From NCBI GenBank assembly GCA_014799805.1, contig JAAVHJ010000003.1, forward strand, positions 1-64,000: DNA of 64,000 nt, in the 5' to 3' direction. The notes beneath the pieces are model-generated. The model was not told where the DNA came from. It searched no databases and saw only the letters and a program-made list of their open reading frames with translations. The stretch's first letter is position 1. Every line of letters starts with the position of its first letter. Of the stretch, positions 34,013 through 43,850 are shown piece by piece. A program made the position numbers and the translations under genes. Origin of the DNA: Ruminococcus sp. (GTDB lineage Bacteria > Bacillota > Clostridia > Oscillospirales > Ruminococcaceae).

Positions 34013-36580
34013 TTAATGTATTCTCACTTCGCTACCATTGGCTTTTTTTGTGACATAAATTTTAGAATCAATACGATTAATTAAAGATTCTACATGTGAA
34101 ATGACACCAATTAAACGCTTGCCGTCTGCTAATTTGCCTAATAATGCAATTGCCTGATTCAAAGCTGTTTCGTCCAGAGTGCCAAAGCCTTCATCAATAA
34201 ACATCGCATCAATTTGAATGCCTCCGCTACTTTCTTGAATTGCATCAGACAACCCCAAAGCAAGTGACAAAGCAAGCATAAAGGATTCACCACCAGAAAG
34301 CGTTGTGACATCACGCCATTGTCCTGTTGCACGGTCAAGAATTTCTAAATCAAGTCCAGATTTACTTGAAAGATTTCTTGCAGTTTCACGATGACGCAAG
34401 TCAAATTTATTATTTGTCAGAAAAGCAAGCCGTTGTTTCGCACGTAAAATAACTTGCTGGAAATACTGCTGTTGCACAAAAGCTTCCAGTGCTAATTTTT
34501 CTTCTCCTATCAGATGACCAGAAACAGCATGATAAAATTTATCCAAAGAACTATATTCTTCTTCCATTTTTCGATATGCTTCAATTTTTGAAGGTAATCT
34601 GTTCATAATTTCTTGATTATGAGATAAAGCATCTTTTAAGCTTTTGCAAGTTTCTATTAAATAATGGTAAGCTGTTTCTTTTTCCGTTTGTTTTTCTCTT
34701 AAGCTAGTGATTTGTACTTCTGATTTTCCGTCAATTTCCTGTTCTAAATTTTTGATTGTTGTTTGTAACTGTGTTATTTTAATTTCATAATTTTGGATTT
34801 CCTGCTCTAATTTTTTAATAGCAGATTCATCTGATTTTGCTTTTTCATAATCTTCTATACTTGTAAAACTCTGTTTTTGTAAAGCAGTTTTAAATTTTTG
34901 CCGATAATTCTGTAATTCCTGTATTAAATTTGCGATATTCTTTTCCGATTCTTGTAATTTTCCAGCAAGATTTTCTAATTTATTTTTAGCTTCTGTAAAT
35001 GCTTTCTGTGCAAAATCCTGTGTATTTTTTAATTCTTGAATTGTCTGATGGCAAGAATTTAATTTTCGTTTTATTTCCTGTAGATTTGTTTTCAATAATA
35101 ATGGATTTTCTTTTTGCATTGTTTCTAATTTTGCTAACAATTTCTCACATTTTCCAGAAATTTCATAAAAATTTTCTTCTGTTTTTTTCAGTAATTTTTT
35201 AGCATTCTCAAGCTGTTTTTTGGTAGGCATAGATTCTGTTTTTACAGCGGGTTTTGGGTGTTCCAAAGAACCACAAACTGGACAAGGTTTTCCAGATTGG
35301 AGCTGTTCAGCTAATAATCCAGCTTGTCCAAGATAAAACTGTCTATCTAATGCGTCATAGTTTTTTCTTTCGTCTTCTAGCTGTTGGGCAAGTTTTTTTA
35401 ATTTTTTTGTATCTTCTTGATAATCAGACTGTATTTTTTGGAATTCTTTAAATTTTGGGAGTGTCTGTTCTAATATATCTCTTTCTTGTTTTAATTTATC
35501 TAATTTCTCTGCATCTTCATTTGCGTTTTGTAAGGCTTGTTCTGCTTGTTGGCAGATAATTTCTTGTGAATGATACACATTTTTGATAGATTCATGATAA
35601 TTTCTAGCCTTTTCTAGTTTATTTCTTGTATCTATACCATTTTTTTCAATTGGAATAATACCTGCTACTCGTTTTGCAGTTTCCAGCCGAATTTTTTTAT
35701 CTCCTATTCTCTGTTCTTGATGTTGCAAATTTTGTAATTCTTTTTGTGTTTTAGCAAGTTCCTGTAATTTTTTATTTATAATTTCAGCATTATTTATTTG
35801 TCCTGATAATCCGTCTCTTTCCTGCTGACAAGTTATTTTTTGAGTTTCTAGTTCTAAAATAGTTTTTTTATCAGAAATATTTTGATTTTGTAAAGCATTG
35901 CAATATTTTTTTATCGTTTCTATTGAAATATCACCAGTTATTAATATATCTGGCTGAAATTCAGAATGAAATCGCATTTTATGTAACTCTTCTAAAAGTG
36001 CTTGTTTTTGCGTATTAAATTCCATTTCGCAGGCAATGCAACGTGTTTTTAATTTTTTCTCAAATTCCTGATAAATTTCAGTATGAAATAATTTTCTAAA
36101 TAATTCTGCACGTGTTTTAGAGTCTGCGTCTACAATCTCTCTGAATTTTCCCTGTGCAATCATAATAGTTTGAGAAAATTCTCCCTGTTTCATACCTATT
36201 GTTTTAATCACTTCGTTAGTTACATTAATAGTACCTTCCGCAATCATTTTACCATATTCGTCATAAATAACTGCCTTTTCTTTTTTCGGTTTTAAATAAC
36301 GTTCCACTGTATAAATTTTATTTTGATGTGAAAATACCAATTTCACAAATGTTTCTTCTTTCAGGGTACAAAAATCTGAATGCACTGTTTTCGCATTTCG
36401 ATATTTAGAATTTGTTTTTCCATAGAGTGCAAAAGAAATTGCATCAAAAATTGTCGTTTTGCCAGAGCCATTACTACCAAAAATTAAAAATACACCATCT
36501 TTTTCAAATTTTTGAAAATCAATCACAGTTTCTTTGGCAAATGTTCCAAATGCTTTCAGTGTTAATTTTAAAGGCTTCAT
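34013..36580 (-). CDS. sbcC: SbcC-type exonuclease ATPase subunit
   Basis: An 855-residue SMC-like ATPase. Walker A FGSNGSGKTT is at about residues 34-43. Two long coiled coils flank a zinc hook PCPVCG (near residue 428). An ABC signature TLSGGES (near 745) and Walker B with IDAMFIDEGFGTLD (near 785) follow. At 855 residues the coiled coil is shorter than in E. coli SbcC (1048), as in many Firmicutes. With SbcD it forms a nuclease that opens DNA hairpins and trims blocked ends. It follows sbcD by 4 bp. Confidence 0.95.
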   Translation of the reverse strand: MKPLKLTLKAFGTFAKETVIDFQKFEKDGVFLIFGSNGSGKTTIFDAISFALYGKTNSKYRNAKTVHSDFCTLKEETFVKLVFSHQNKIYTVERYLKPKKEKAVIYDEYGKMIAEGTINVTNEVIKTIGMKQGEFSQTIMIAQGKFREIVDADSKTRAELFRKLFHTEIYQEFEKKLKTRCIACEMEFNTQKQALLEELHKMRFHSEFQPDILITGDISIETIKKYCNALQNQNISDKKTILELETQKITCQQERDGLSGQINNAEIINKKLQELAKTQKELQNLQHQEQRIGDKKIRLETAKRVAGIIPIEKNGIDTRNKLEKARNYHESIKNVYHSQEIICQQAEQALQNANEDAEKLDKLKQERDILEQTLPKFKEFQKIQSDYQEDTKKLKKLAQQLEDERKNYDALDRQFYLGQAGLLAEQLQSGKPCPVCGSLEHPKPAVKTESMPTKKQLENAKKLLKKTEENFYEISGKCEKLLAKLETMQKENPLLLKTNLQEIKRKLNSCHQTIQELKNTQDFAQKAFTEAKNKLENLAGKLQESEKNIANLIQELQNYRQKFKTALQKQSFTSIEDYEKAKSDESAIKKLEQEIQNYEIKITQLQTTIKNLEQEIDGKSEVQITSLREKQTEKETAYHYLIETCKSLKDALSHNQEIMNRLPSKIEAYRKMEEEYSSLDKFYHAVSGHLIGEEKLALEAFVQQQYFQQVILRAKQRLAFLTNNKFDLRHRETARNLSSKSGLDLEILDRATGQWRDVTTLSGGESFMLALSLALGLSDAIQESSGGIQIDAMFIDEGFGTLDETALNQAIALLGKLADGKRLIGVISHVESLINRIDSKIYVTKKANGSEVRIH

Positions 36581-36584
36581 AAAT

Positions 36585-37679
36585 TTAAAATCCCTCCTGT
36601 TTTAATTCCTCAAAAATTTCACATGCAACTTTTTGTTGATATTCTGTCAAATTTTTATAAAACATGCAAAGCATTTCCAAAGGAGATTTTTGTTGTAATT
36701 CTTCTGATTCAGATACAGTATTCGCTATCTGTATTTTTGTATTTTCAATCTGAAATTTTATCATATTCGGGAAATTATATTTTAAACTTGCCCTTGCATC
36801 AGAGTCAAAATTTTCATCTGTAAGAATCACAGAAATATAATCTTCTGTTTTGGGCATAGCATATAATTCTTGAAAACTGCCTTTTACAGTTCTGACATCA
36901 TGGGGCAATTGCACTGGGATTAAATTAATTTTAATATTATTTTTATCCTGAATTTCTATTACAGTAAAGCTTTTGTTCTGATATTCTTCGGCAAGAGAAT
37001 ATTTTAAAGGCGAACCTGCATAACGAATAGTTTCCCTACTGCATTGTTGCGGCTTATGTAAATGCCCTAATGCGACATAATCAAACATATCAAAAACTGA
37101 CGCATTAATATTATCTAAACCACCAACAGAAAATTCTTCATCGCTTTTTGTGCCTCCAGTAATAAATTGATGTGCCACTAGAATATTAATTTTATCCTGT
37201 GAGATTTCCGAATGTTTTAAAACGATTTCCACAGCATCTTGATAAGATTCTATTTTTTCGTTTTTATAAAATTCTTTTACTTTGGACGGCGTAATAAATG
37301 GCAATAAATAAATTTGAATTTCATCATCAGGAGCAGTTACAACTTGTAATTTTCCTGTAAACGGAAAAGAAACCGTAATTTGATTTTTTTCAAGAAGTTT
37401 TCCAAAATAAGAAATTCTTCCCGAAGCGTCATGATTCCCACTAATTAGATACACTGGTTTTGCTAATTCATGAAGCTTTGTCAAAAATTCATCAAATACA
37501 GTCATTGCTTCTGTACTAGGATTAGACTTGTCATAAATATCACCTGCAATTAGAATTTCATCACAAGTTTTTGCAATTTCAAGTGCTTGTTGCAAAACCT
37601 GTTTCTGGTCTTCCAACAGGGGATAATCCCCTAATTTCTTACCAATATGCAAATCAGCAAGATGTAAAAATTTTTTCAT
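36585..37679 (-). CDS. sbcD: SbcD-type Mn-dependent nuclease subunit
   Basis: A 364-residue calcineurin-like phosphoesterase of the SbcD/Mre11 group. Phosphoesterase motifs I-III appear as LADLHIG (residues 7-13), LIAGDIYD (about 43-50) and SGNHD (about 80-84). Later His motifs are in LVAHQF and ALGHLHKPQ. A capping C-terminal region contacts SbcC. It is translated from ATG 37679 and coupled to sbcC, so both are made together. SbcD lengths near 370-400 are usual. Confidence 0.95.
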   Translation of the reverse strand: MKKFLHLADLHIGKKLGDYPLLEDQKQVLQQALEIAKTCDEILIAGDIYDKSNPSTEAMTVFDEFLTKLHELAKPVYLISGNHDASGRISYFGKLLEKNQITVSFPFTGKLQVVTAPDDEIQIYLLPFITPSKVKEFYKNEKIESYQDAVEIVLKHSEISQDKINILVAHQFITGGTKSDEEFSVGGLDNINASVFDMFDYVALGHLHKPQQCSRETIRYAGSPLKYSLAEEYQNKSFTVIEIQDKNNIKINLIPVQLPHDVRTVKGSFQELYAMPKTEDYISVILTDENFDSDARASLKYNFPNMIKFQIENTKIQIANTVSESEELQQKSPLEMLCMFYKNLTEYQQKVACEIFEELKQEGF

Positions 37680-37788
37680 GTGAATTTATATCCTCTTTTC
37701 TAAGATTTATTTTAGATTTATTATAACACAGATAATTAAATTTGTATAGATTTATTTTTGCAATTATTTTTACTTGCAAAACACTTGC

Positions 37789-38013
37789 TTATTTTATCAA
37801 AGATTTTAATTTCTCAATTAGTTCTAAATCTTCTTTTGATAATCTAATATTTGTGACAGTTTTTTTGTCATCTGAAGAAGTCACACTGATTTCAATCAGA
37901 CTATCTTCGCCGATTTGCTGACCAGCATAATTAAAAAACTGGATAAATTTCGGATGTCTCTGTTGGAATTTCTCTAACAAAGGTTTAATTTGCATAATTG
38001 CCATTGGATTCAT
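37789..38013 (-). CDS. Small conserved-looking protein of unknown function
   Basis: A 74-residue hydrophilic protein with GAGG before the ATG. It has a helical N-terminus, a short beta hairpin (DSLIEISVTSSDDKKTVTNIRLS) and a final helix. No membrane segment and no known motif. It stands alone between sbcD and the small plus-strand gene. It has a proper ribosome binding site, so I think it is real. Confidence 0.6.
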   Translation of the reverse strand: MNPMAIMQIKPLLEKFQQRHPKFIQFFNYAGQQIGEDSLIEISVTSSDDKKTVTNIRLSKEDLELIEKLKSLIK

Positions 38014-38175
38014 AAAAATACCTCATTTCTAAATTTTTATTTTAAAAAATATAATTTTATTATAACATAAATACTAAAAAAATCAAGAAATATCACAAAA
38101 ATTAACAAAATATTTACAAAACTATCTGGTATGTGATGAAAATTTTTCAATCATTTTATTATTTTTCATGCAGTC

Positions 38176-38204
38176 TTGATTTGTGATTCAAAATATGCTA
38201 TAAT
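38176..38204 (+). promoter_or_regulatory. Promoter of the 103-residue gene
   Basis: TTGATT (38176-38181), 17 bp, TATAAT (38199-38204). Confidence 0.7.
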
Positions 38205-38242
38205 AAAAATAGATTTATCATACTAGAAAGTGAGTGATTTTA

Positions 38243-38554
38243 ATGCTTAAAAATTTTAAAAAAACTGAAAAGCAGTCAGATTTTATTTTAGTGACATCTA
38301 TTTCAAATTTAACACCAGAACAAAAAAATAATATTTCAAATTGGTTGTATGAAATTTATTATGATTATTATATAAATAATCATCAAATTCCAGCAGAAGA
38401 AAGGCAACATCATGAAATTATCAAAAAATTACTTGATAAAATAAAGCAGGCTAATATTTCTATTCCTGAAAAGCAAATACAGCTTTATTATGCAAGCAAG
38501 CAAACAAAATACTTGAAACGTCTTGCCAAAGAATTTCCAGAAATTATAAAATAA
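38243..38554 (+). CDS. Small helical protein of unknown function
   Basis: A 103-residue, all-helical, Lys/Gln/Tyr-rich cytoplasmic protein. I prefer ATG 38243 over the GTG three codons upstream. It has its own consensus promoter and a bidirectional terminator, so it is a single-gene transcript. No family recognised. Confidence 0.6.
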   Translation: MLKNFKKTEKQSDFILVTSISNLTPEQKNNISNWLYEIYYDYYINNHQIPAEERQHHEIIKKLLDKIKQANISIPEKQIQLYYASKQTKYLKRLAKEFPEIIK

Positions 38555-38558
38555 TAAT

Positions 38559-38593
38559 ATCCCTGCTTTTTTTAAAAGCAGGGATAATTTTTT
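38559..38593. terminator. Bidirectional terminator between the small gene and fba
   Basis: ATCCCTGCTTTT and AAAAGCAGGGAT form a 12-bp stem flanked by A and T tracts, usable from both sides. Confidence 0.85.
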
Positions 38594-38595
38594 AA

Positions 38596-39468
38596 TTAAT
38601 CATTTGCCTTGCCAACAGAACCAAACAGTTCCATTTTTTCTTTTACAGTGGCTTTAATATTTTCAAAACCAGGTGCAAGTAGTTTACGAGGGTCAAAGCC
38701 CTTGCCTTGTAAATCTTTTTCATCTTCTATATATTTTCTGGTTGCTTCTTGGAATGCAAGCTGACACTCTGTATTTACATTGATTTTTGCAACGCCAAGA
38801 GAAATTGCTTTTTTAATCTGGTCAGCAGGAATGCCTGTGCCACCATGCAGAACTAATGGCATATCGCCAACTTTTTCTTTAATTGCAGCCAGTGTTTTAA
38901 AGCTTAACCCTTCCCAATTTTCAGGATATTTGCCATGAATATTACCAATACCTGCTGCTAACATCGTAACACCTAAATCAGCAACTTGCTTGCATTCGTC
39001 AGGATCTGCACATTCGCCTTTGCCAACAACGCCGTCTTCTTCACCGCCGATTGCACCGACTTCTGCTTCAAGAGAAATACCCAACACATCACAAGTATTT
39101 ACTAATTTTGTTGTCTTGTCAACATTTTCTTCAAATGGCAAGTGTGAACCATCAAACATAACAGAAGAAAATCCTGCATTAATACAAGCCTTTGCACCCT
39201 CAAAAGAACCATGGTCAAGATGTAAAGCAACTGGAACAGTAATATTTAATTCTTCCAGCATACCCTTTACCATGCCTACAATTGTCTTGTAACCGCACAT
39301 GTACTTGCCAGCACCTTCAGATACACCTAAAATAACAGGTGATTGCAATTCCTGTGCTGTAAGCAGAATTGCCTTTGTCCATTCAAGATTGTTGATGTTG
39401 AACTGACCAACTGCATATTTGCCGTCTCTTGCCTTGTTCAGCATGTCCTTAGCGGAAACTAATGCCAT
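38596..39468 (-). CDS. fba: Class II fructose-1,6-bisphosphate aldolase
   Basis: A 290-residue glycolytic enzyme that splits fructose-1,6-bisphosphate into two triose phosphates. Class II signatures are present: VALHLDHGS with catalytic D and zinc His (near residue 82), EAEVGAIGGEEDG (near 135-147), zinc His in GNIHGKYP (near 178) and LHGGTG (near 207), then NVNTE. It matches the bacterial group of about 285-300 residues. AGGAGG precedes the ATG. Monocistronic between a consensus promoter and the terminator. Confidence 0.95.
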   Translation of the reverse strand: MALVSAKDMLNKARDGKYAVGQFNINNLEWTKAILLTAQELQSPVILGVSEGAGKYMCGYKTIVGMVKGMLEELNITVPVALHLDHGSFEGAKACINAGFSSVMFDGSHLPFEENVDKTTKLVNTCDVLGISLEAEVGAIGGEEDGVVGKGECADPDECKQVADLGVTMLAAGIGNIHGKYPENWEGLSFKTLAAIKEKVGDMPLVLHGGTGIPADQIKKAISLGVAKINVNTECQLAFQEATRKYIEDEKDLQGKGFDPRKLLAPGFENIKATVKEKMELFGSVGKAND

Positions 39469-39529
39469 AATAACATCCTCCTAATAGATAAAAATTAAAT
39501 TTTTTCAAACGGATTTTACCGTTACTTTT

Positions 39530-39558
39530 ATTATACAGCATTTTTTTCTAAAATGCAA
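39530..39558 (-). promoter_or_regulatory. Promoter of fba
   Basis: On the minus strand TTGCAT (39553-39558), 17 bp, TATAAT (39530-39535). The leader is about 55 nt. Confidence 0.7.
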
Positions 39559-39676
39559 GTGTTTCTGAAAAATTTTACAAGGATATTAATAAATTTTTTA
39601 TTTCAGTATATTTTCCTAATTTTCACGCCAAAAAAAACTGATTTTTTACTATTATGCAGAAATTGTAAAAAACTAC

Positions 39677-39705
39677 TTGACAAATTTGTAAATATGCTTT
39701 ACAAT
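39677..39705 (+). promoter_or_regulatory. Promoter of the DUF975-like gene
   Basis: TTGACA (39677-39682), 17 bp, TACAAT (39700-39705), 34 bp before the start codon. Confidence 0.7.
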
Positions 39706-39739
39706 AAAATTATGATACATGATAGGAGGATTTTATAAC

Positions 39740-40882
39740 ATGTGGACAAATAGTATGCTGAAACAAAACGCTTGGAATTCACTAAAAACTTACTACTGGA
39801 CAGCATTTGGTGTTACATTGCTAACAGGACTTCTTGGAGGCAACAGCAATTCTAGTATAGGATTTCCGTCTAGTGCAAGTAGTTCTGGCTCAGATTATGA
39901 CTACTACAATACTAGCTTGAATTCAGCAGAAATTAAGACTTTTGCAATTGGCTTACTGGTTGCGGTTGTATTTATTGTAGCCTTTGCACTGGCAATTTAT
40001 GCATTTCTAGGCGGTATTGTCAGATGCGGTGAATGTAAATTTTTCTGCAAAGCAAGAACAGGTGATGTCAATTTCGGTTATTTATTTGATAATTTTCAAG
40101 GCGGACGTTATAAAAAAACTGCAAAAGTAATGTTCAATACACGGTTACAAATATTTCTTTGGAGTTTGTTATTTTATATCCCAGGAATTATTAAAACTTA
40201 CGAATATTTTCTTGTTCCCTATCTCATAAGTGAAAATGTCGATTTATCACCAAAACGTGCACAGGAAATTTCTAAGCAAACCATGAATGGTGAAAAATGG
40301 AAATTATTTGTATTAGACTTTTCATTTATTGGCTGGTACTTATTAGGTGCAATTGCATGTGGTCTTGGTGTTCTGTTTGTAGTACCTTATTATGAAGCAA
40401 CGATGGCAGAATTTTATACTTGCATGAGAGCAAAAATGATTTCTTATAGCATTACCAGTGAAGAAGAATTATCAGGTTATTATAACAACTTTGGTAATCC
40501 TTTTGACAATAGCAATTACAATAATAACAACTACAACAATAATAGCTATAACAATTATAATAATTACAACAATACGAACTATCAAAATTATAATCAACCA
40601 CAAAATCCTTATGACAGTCAGCCTTATAATAACAATCCTTATCAAACTAATAATTATTCTATGCCTGATATTAATGCAAATCTAAACCAAAATAACCCTT
40701 ATCAAAACCAAAACAATCCTTATCAAACTCAAAATAACCCTTATCAAAACCAAAATAATCCTTATCAAAACCAAAACAATCCTTATCAAAGCCAAAACAA
40801 TCCTTATCAAAGCCAAAACAATCCTTATCAAAGCCAAAATAATTCTGTTAATCTTGATAAAAATAATAATAATCAATCATAA
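39740..40882 (+). CDS. DUF975-family membrane protein with Asn/Gln-rich repeat tail
   Basis: A 380-residue protein starting at ATG 39740 (AGGAGG upstream). Residues 1-235 are a multi-pass membrane domain of the DUF975 type: an N-terminal amphipathic segment, several TM helices, and a cytosolic loop with GECKFFCKARTGDVNFGYLFDNF. Residues about 245-380 are a disordered tail of Asn, Tyr, Pro and Gln, ending in tandem NNPYQxQ heptads. Such tails can drive self-association. Function of the family is unknown; it has its own promoter and terminator. Confidence 0.8.
   Translation: MWTNSMLKQNAWNSLKTYYWTAFGVTLLTGLLGGNSNSSIGFPSSASSSGSDYDYYNTSLNSAEIKTFAIGLLVAVVFIVAFALAIYAFLGGIVRCGECKFFCKARTGDVNFGYLFDNFQGGRYKKTAKVMFNTRLQIFLWSLLFYIPGIIKTYEYFLVPYLISENVDLSPKRAQEISKQTMNGEKWKLFVLDFSFIGWYLLGAIACGLGVLFVVPYYEATMAEFYTCMRAKMISYSITSEEELSGYYNNFGNPFDNSNYNNNNYNNNSYNNYNNYNNTNYQNYNQPQNPYDSQPYNNNPYQTNNYSMPDINANLNQNNPYQNQNNPYQTQNNPYQNQNNPYQNQNNPYQSQNNPYQSQNNPYQSQNNSVNLDKNNNNQS
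40683..40850 (+). repeat. Tandem 21-bp coding repeats (NNPYQxQ)
   Basis: About eight in-phase copies of a 21-bp unit ending CCTTATCAAA and starting AAYAA, with N, S or T at the variable codon. Nearly identical copies suggest recent slippage-type expansion. This is coding, not a CRISPR or intergenic repeat. Confidence 0.85.
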
Positions 40883-40888
40883 ACTAAT

Positions 40889-40922
40889 AAAAAGCCCATC
40901 AGTAAACCTGACGGGCTTTTTT
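40889..40922. terminator. Bidirectional terminator behind the DUF975-like gene
   Basis: AAAAGCCCATCAG pairs with CTGACGGGCTTTT, with T-runs on either side; one mismatch. Confidence 0.85.
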
Positions 40923-40923
40923 A

Positions 40924-41640
40924 TCATTCTTGTGGTTGTTCTGGAGTAATTTCTATCATAGCTTCTTGTTCAGCAATTTCAGGTTCTGTAACAAGTTCAG
41001 TAGAAATTTCTGATTGTTCTGTTACAGTTTCAATTTCGCTGTTCATTACAGTTTCAGGCAATGTTGTTATCTGAAATGTTTCTGTTGGCGTTTGAGAAAC
41101 AGCTCCCTGCTGTGTGAAACTATCAAATAGAATCACTAATCCATAACAAGGCAATGAAAATTCTGTCGGAATTCCTGTATCTGTAAATGTCAGTGTATAA
41201 TTCCCCTCTTCAATTGCACCATCACAAATTAATTTTCCTTCATCTGATTTGCCGTTTAAATCTGGAGTTAATGCCATATCATCTATAATATCCATTAAAT
41301 CCTGCAATTCTGTTTTAATTGCCTGTGCAGACTGCGGAACAGAAAATTCAAGCCCTTTGTAAGAAGCTTTTACTTCGTCATCGACAAAATCCAATTGTAC
41401 ACCTGAAAGCGTCTGTGGTTCATTAAATACCACACACCAGGCATCAGTGCCATAACGTGTCAATACAGCTTTACTTTCTGTATCTGCGTTTGTAATTGTC
41501 ACTTCTGCCGTGAATGCCCCTGTCATTAAATTAGAAACTTTTCCAGTTGTCGTCGGTACGACTGTACAACCAGTGCTAAATAGTAATGCCTGTAAACTAA
41601 TCACTGCAAAAATACGCTTGACACAATACATACAATTCAT
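40924..41640 (-). CDS. Putative lipoprotein
   Basis: A 238-residue protein with a lipoprotein signal peptide (basic start, then SLQALLFSTGC with the lipidated Cys at about residue 25). It is followed by a beta-rich domain (about 35-170) with no known motif. A Thr/Glu-rich tail of about 50 residues may span the wall. GAGGTG precedes the first ATG. Anchored to the outer face of the membrane; role unknown. Confidence 0.75.
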   Translation of the reverse strand: MNCMYCVKRIFAVISLQALLFSTGCTVVPTTTGKVSNLMTGAFTAEVTITNADTESKAVLTRYGTDAWCVVFNEPQTLSGVQLDFVDDEVKASYKGLEFSVPQSAQAIKTELQDLMDIIDDMALTPDLNGKSDEGKLICDGAIEEGNYTLTFTDTGIPTEFSLPCYGLVILFDSFTQQGAVSQTPTETFQITTLPETVMNSEIETVTEQSEISTELVTEPEIAEQEAMIEITPEQPQE

Positions 41641-41719
41641 GCAATCACCTCATTATGAAATCAAATCAATTGATAAAGCAAAATAATTCCTGTATCCTGT
41701 ATTTTTGCAGATAATTATA

Positions 41720-43219
41720 TTATAAAATATCCTTGAGAGAATTTATTAAATCTTGTGGCAACATATAACCATAGGGCAATCTTTGTGCTGTTCTGTCACC
41801 TGCAACAGCATGTAGCATGACAGCAGTACATGCAGATTGATATAAATCTAAACCCTGTGCTACAAAAGACGCTGTCATACCTGCCAGAACATCACCACTC
41901 CCAGCCTTTGCCATGCCAGCATTGCCACGATTACAGACTGCGATTTGTTTGCCATCTGTAATAATAGTCCCAGCACCTTTTAAAATAACAACAGCTCCAG
42001 TGAGTTCAGCTAATTTTTTTGCGGAATTAAGCCTATCTTTCTGCACTTCTTCTGTACTGATATTTAATAATCTGCCAGCTTCTCCTGCATGTGGTGTTAA
42101 GATAGTTCGTCCCCTCGGTACATATTCTATGCAAGAGGCAATAGAATTAAGACCATCTGCATCTAAAATTACTGGACAGGAGCTTTGAGATAATAAAAAT
42201 TTTGTCAAATTTTGTGTTTCTTGTGTGACACCCATGCCACAACCAATTAATAATGCTTGCTTATTTTTTAAACTATTTTTCAAAATTTCTTGATTATTTA
42301 AATTATTCAAAAAAAATCCGTTTCTATCTAATTCTAACGGCAAGCACATAATTTCAGGCATACGCACAGCAATTGCAGATAAAGCCTGTTCCGCAGAAGC
42401 ACAAGTAACTAATCCTGTACCAGTCCGCATACAAGCCGTTACAGCTAAGACACATGCACCACGCATTCTACAACTTCCAGCAACAGCTAATACATGCCCG
42501 AATTGATTTTTATAAGCATCCGCTTTGCGTTCAGGCAAATGATTTTTTACTTGTTCTAAATCAAGTCTTGTAATCGGCTGAATTTTTGAAAAAATCTGTT
42601 CAGAAATGCCAATATCTGCAATTTTAATTTTTCCGCAATAACTTCTTAATGGATATTGAATCATGCCAAATTTTTCAGCTCCAAAAGTAATCGTCAAATC
42701 AGCTTTAAATATTCCTGCACTCACTTGACCAGTTAAACCATTGCCTCCACTGGGAATATCACAGGCAACATGAATTTGATGATTTTGAGAAATCAATAAT
42801 TTTTGTAATGTTTCTGGCAATTCACCACGAAAACCAGTGCCAAATAAACCATCTATTATAATTTCAGCCTGTTCATAAAAATAATCCGGTTCTGATTTAA
42901 CCGGAATCTTATTTTTCATCACTCTATCATAAGCATTTTTAGAAATTTCTGTTTTTGGTTCGCCCATTGGTGCAAGAAATTCTACTTGCTTCTGTTTTAA
43001 TTTTAAATAATAGCCTGCAACATAGCAATCACCGCCATTGTTGCCAGTTCCGACAAGAAATAAAAATTTCTGACAATCTGGATATTCCAGTAATAATTCC
43101 ATTGCTAAAGCATGTCCTGCTTGTTCCATCATTTCCTGATAACAAATACCAGACATATCTGTCAATTCTTCAAGTATCTTCATTTGTTCAGGTGTTACTA
43201 AATAATTGATATGATTCAA
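41720..43219 (-). CDS. nnr: Bifunctional NAD(P)H-hydrate epimerase / ADP-dependent dehydratase
   Basis: A 499-residue repair enzyme. The N-terminal YjeF epimerase domain (residues 1 to about 210) contains LVGTGNNGGDCYVAG and FGTGFRGELP. The C-terminal ribokinase-like dehydratase (about 225-499) holds LTPHAGEAGRLL and GNAGMAKAGSGDVLAGM, with the catalytic D. Together they restore NAD(P)H damaged by hydration. It starts at TTG 43219, since GGAGG lies upstream and no ATG follows soon. Full length for the fused form. Confidence 0.93.
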   Translation of the reverse strand: MNHINYLVTPEQMKILEELTDMSGICYQEMMEQAGHALAMELLLEYPDCQKFLFLVGTGNNGGDCYVAGYYLKLKQKQVEFLAPMGEPKTEISKNAYDRVMKNKIPVKSEPDYFYEQAEIIIDGLFGTGFRGELPETLQKLLISQNHQIHVACDIPSGGNGLTGQVSAGIFKADLTITFGAEKFGMIQYPLRSYCGKIKIADIGISEQIFSKIQPITRLDLEQVKNHLPERKADAYKNQFGHVLAVAGSCRMRGACVLAVTACMRTGTGLVTCASAEQALSAIAVRMPEIMCLPLELDRNGFFLNNLNNQEILKNSLKNKQALLIGCGMGVTQETQNLTKFLLSQSSCPVILDADGLNSIASCIEYVPRGRTILTPHAGEAGRLLNISTEEVQKDRLNSAKKLAELTGAVVILKGAGTIITDGKQIAVCNRGNAGMAKAGSGDVLAGMTASFVAQGLDLYQSACTAVMLHAVAGDRTAQRLPYGYMLPQDLINSLKDIL

Positions 43220-43230
43220 AAAAAATCCTC

Positions 43231-43764
43231 CTATTTATTTTTCTGCATTTTTAATTCTCTGGATAAAAAAGGCTCTATCACAGAACGCAATTCTGAACTT
43301 GGTGTAAAATACAAACAGCATTTTCCGTAATCAGGATGTTCAAATTCCGCATAATATTCTTCATCATCTTGTGAATTGCTGACAGAAATTCCAATTGCTG
43401 AAAATGTTACTAATGCATTATCTTCGTCTTCTTCTGGACAAGTCCCTGCTTTGCCGTAAACTGTAAAATTTTTAACTTCAATGCTAAGCATTTCTTTACG
43501 TTTAGACTTGCCTAAGATTTTATCTATATCTAAAATACCGTTTGTACAAGAATATTCATATTCAACACGAAGCATTTTCAGAAAATAAAATAACCCCCAG
43601 ATTGCACCAAAAGGCAAAATAATTGCAATAGCAATGCCCATAAATACAATCAAAAAAATTGAAATCGCTATTATTGTAATTGCGATAACAATAATACAAG
43701 CCCGTTTCATGTCGTCTTTGGTTGAATTTTCTTTTTTGACAAGCTGTTCTGCAAAGTAATCCAT
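43231..43764 (-). CDS. Membrane protein with C-terminal PH-like domain, function unknown
   Basis: A 177-residue protein with two close TM helices at about residues 22-63, then a cytosolic domain of beta strands starting EYEYSCTNGILDIDKILGK. That reads as a PH-like or DUF6106-type domain (reported for Firmicutes). It contains several Cys but no clear metal site. It lies 12 bp upstream of nnr and seems to share its transcript. Confidence 0.6.
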   Translation of the reverse strand: MDYFAEQLVKKENSTKDDMKRACIIVIAITIIAISIFLIVFMGIAIAIILPFGAIWGLFYFLKMLRVEYEYSCTNGILDIDKILGKSKRKEMLSIEVKNFTVYGKAGTCPEEDEDNALVTFSAIGISVSNSQDDEEYYAEFEHPDYGKCCLYFTPSSELRSVIEPFLSRELKMQKNK

Positions 43765-43850
43765 GATAGCACCTCTAGTAATTTATTAAAAAATATATAC
43801 TATTATTTTAACATACTTTGCAGAAAATAGCAAGTCTTTTCATAGAATTT

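Noticed and set aside
40683..40850. CRISPR-like regular repeat
   Set aside because: Unit is 21 bp without unique spacers, entirely inside a reading frame; it encodes NNPYQxQ.
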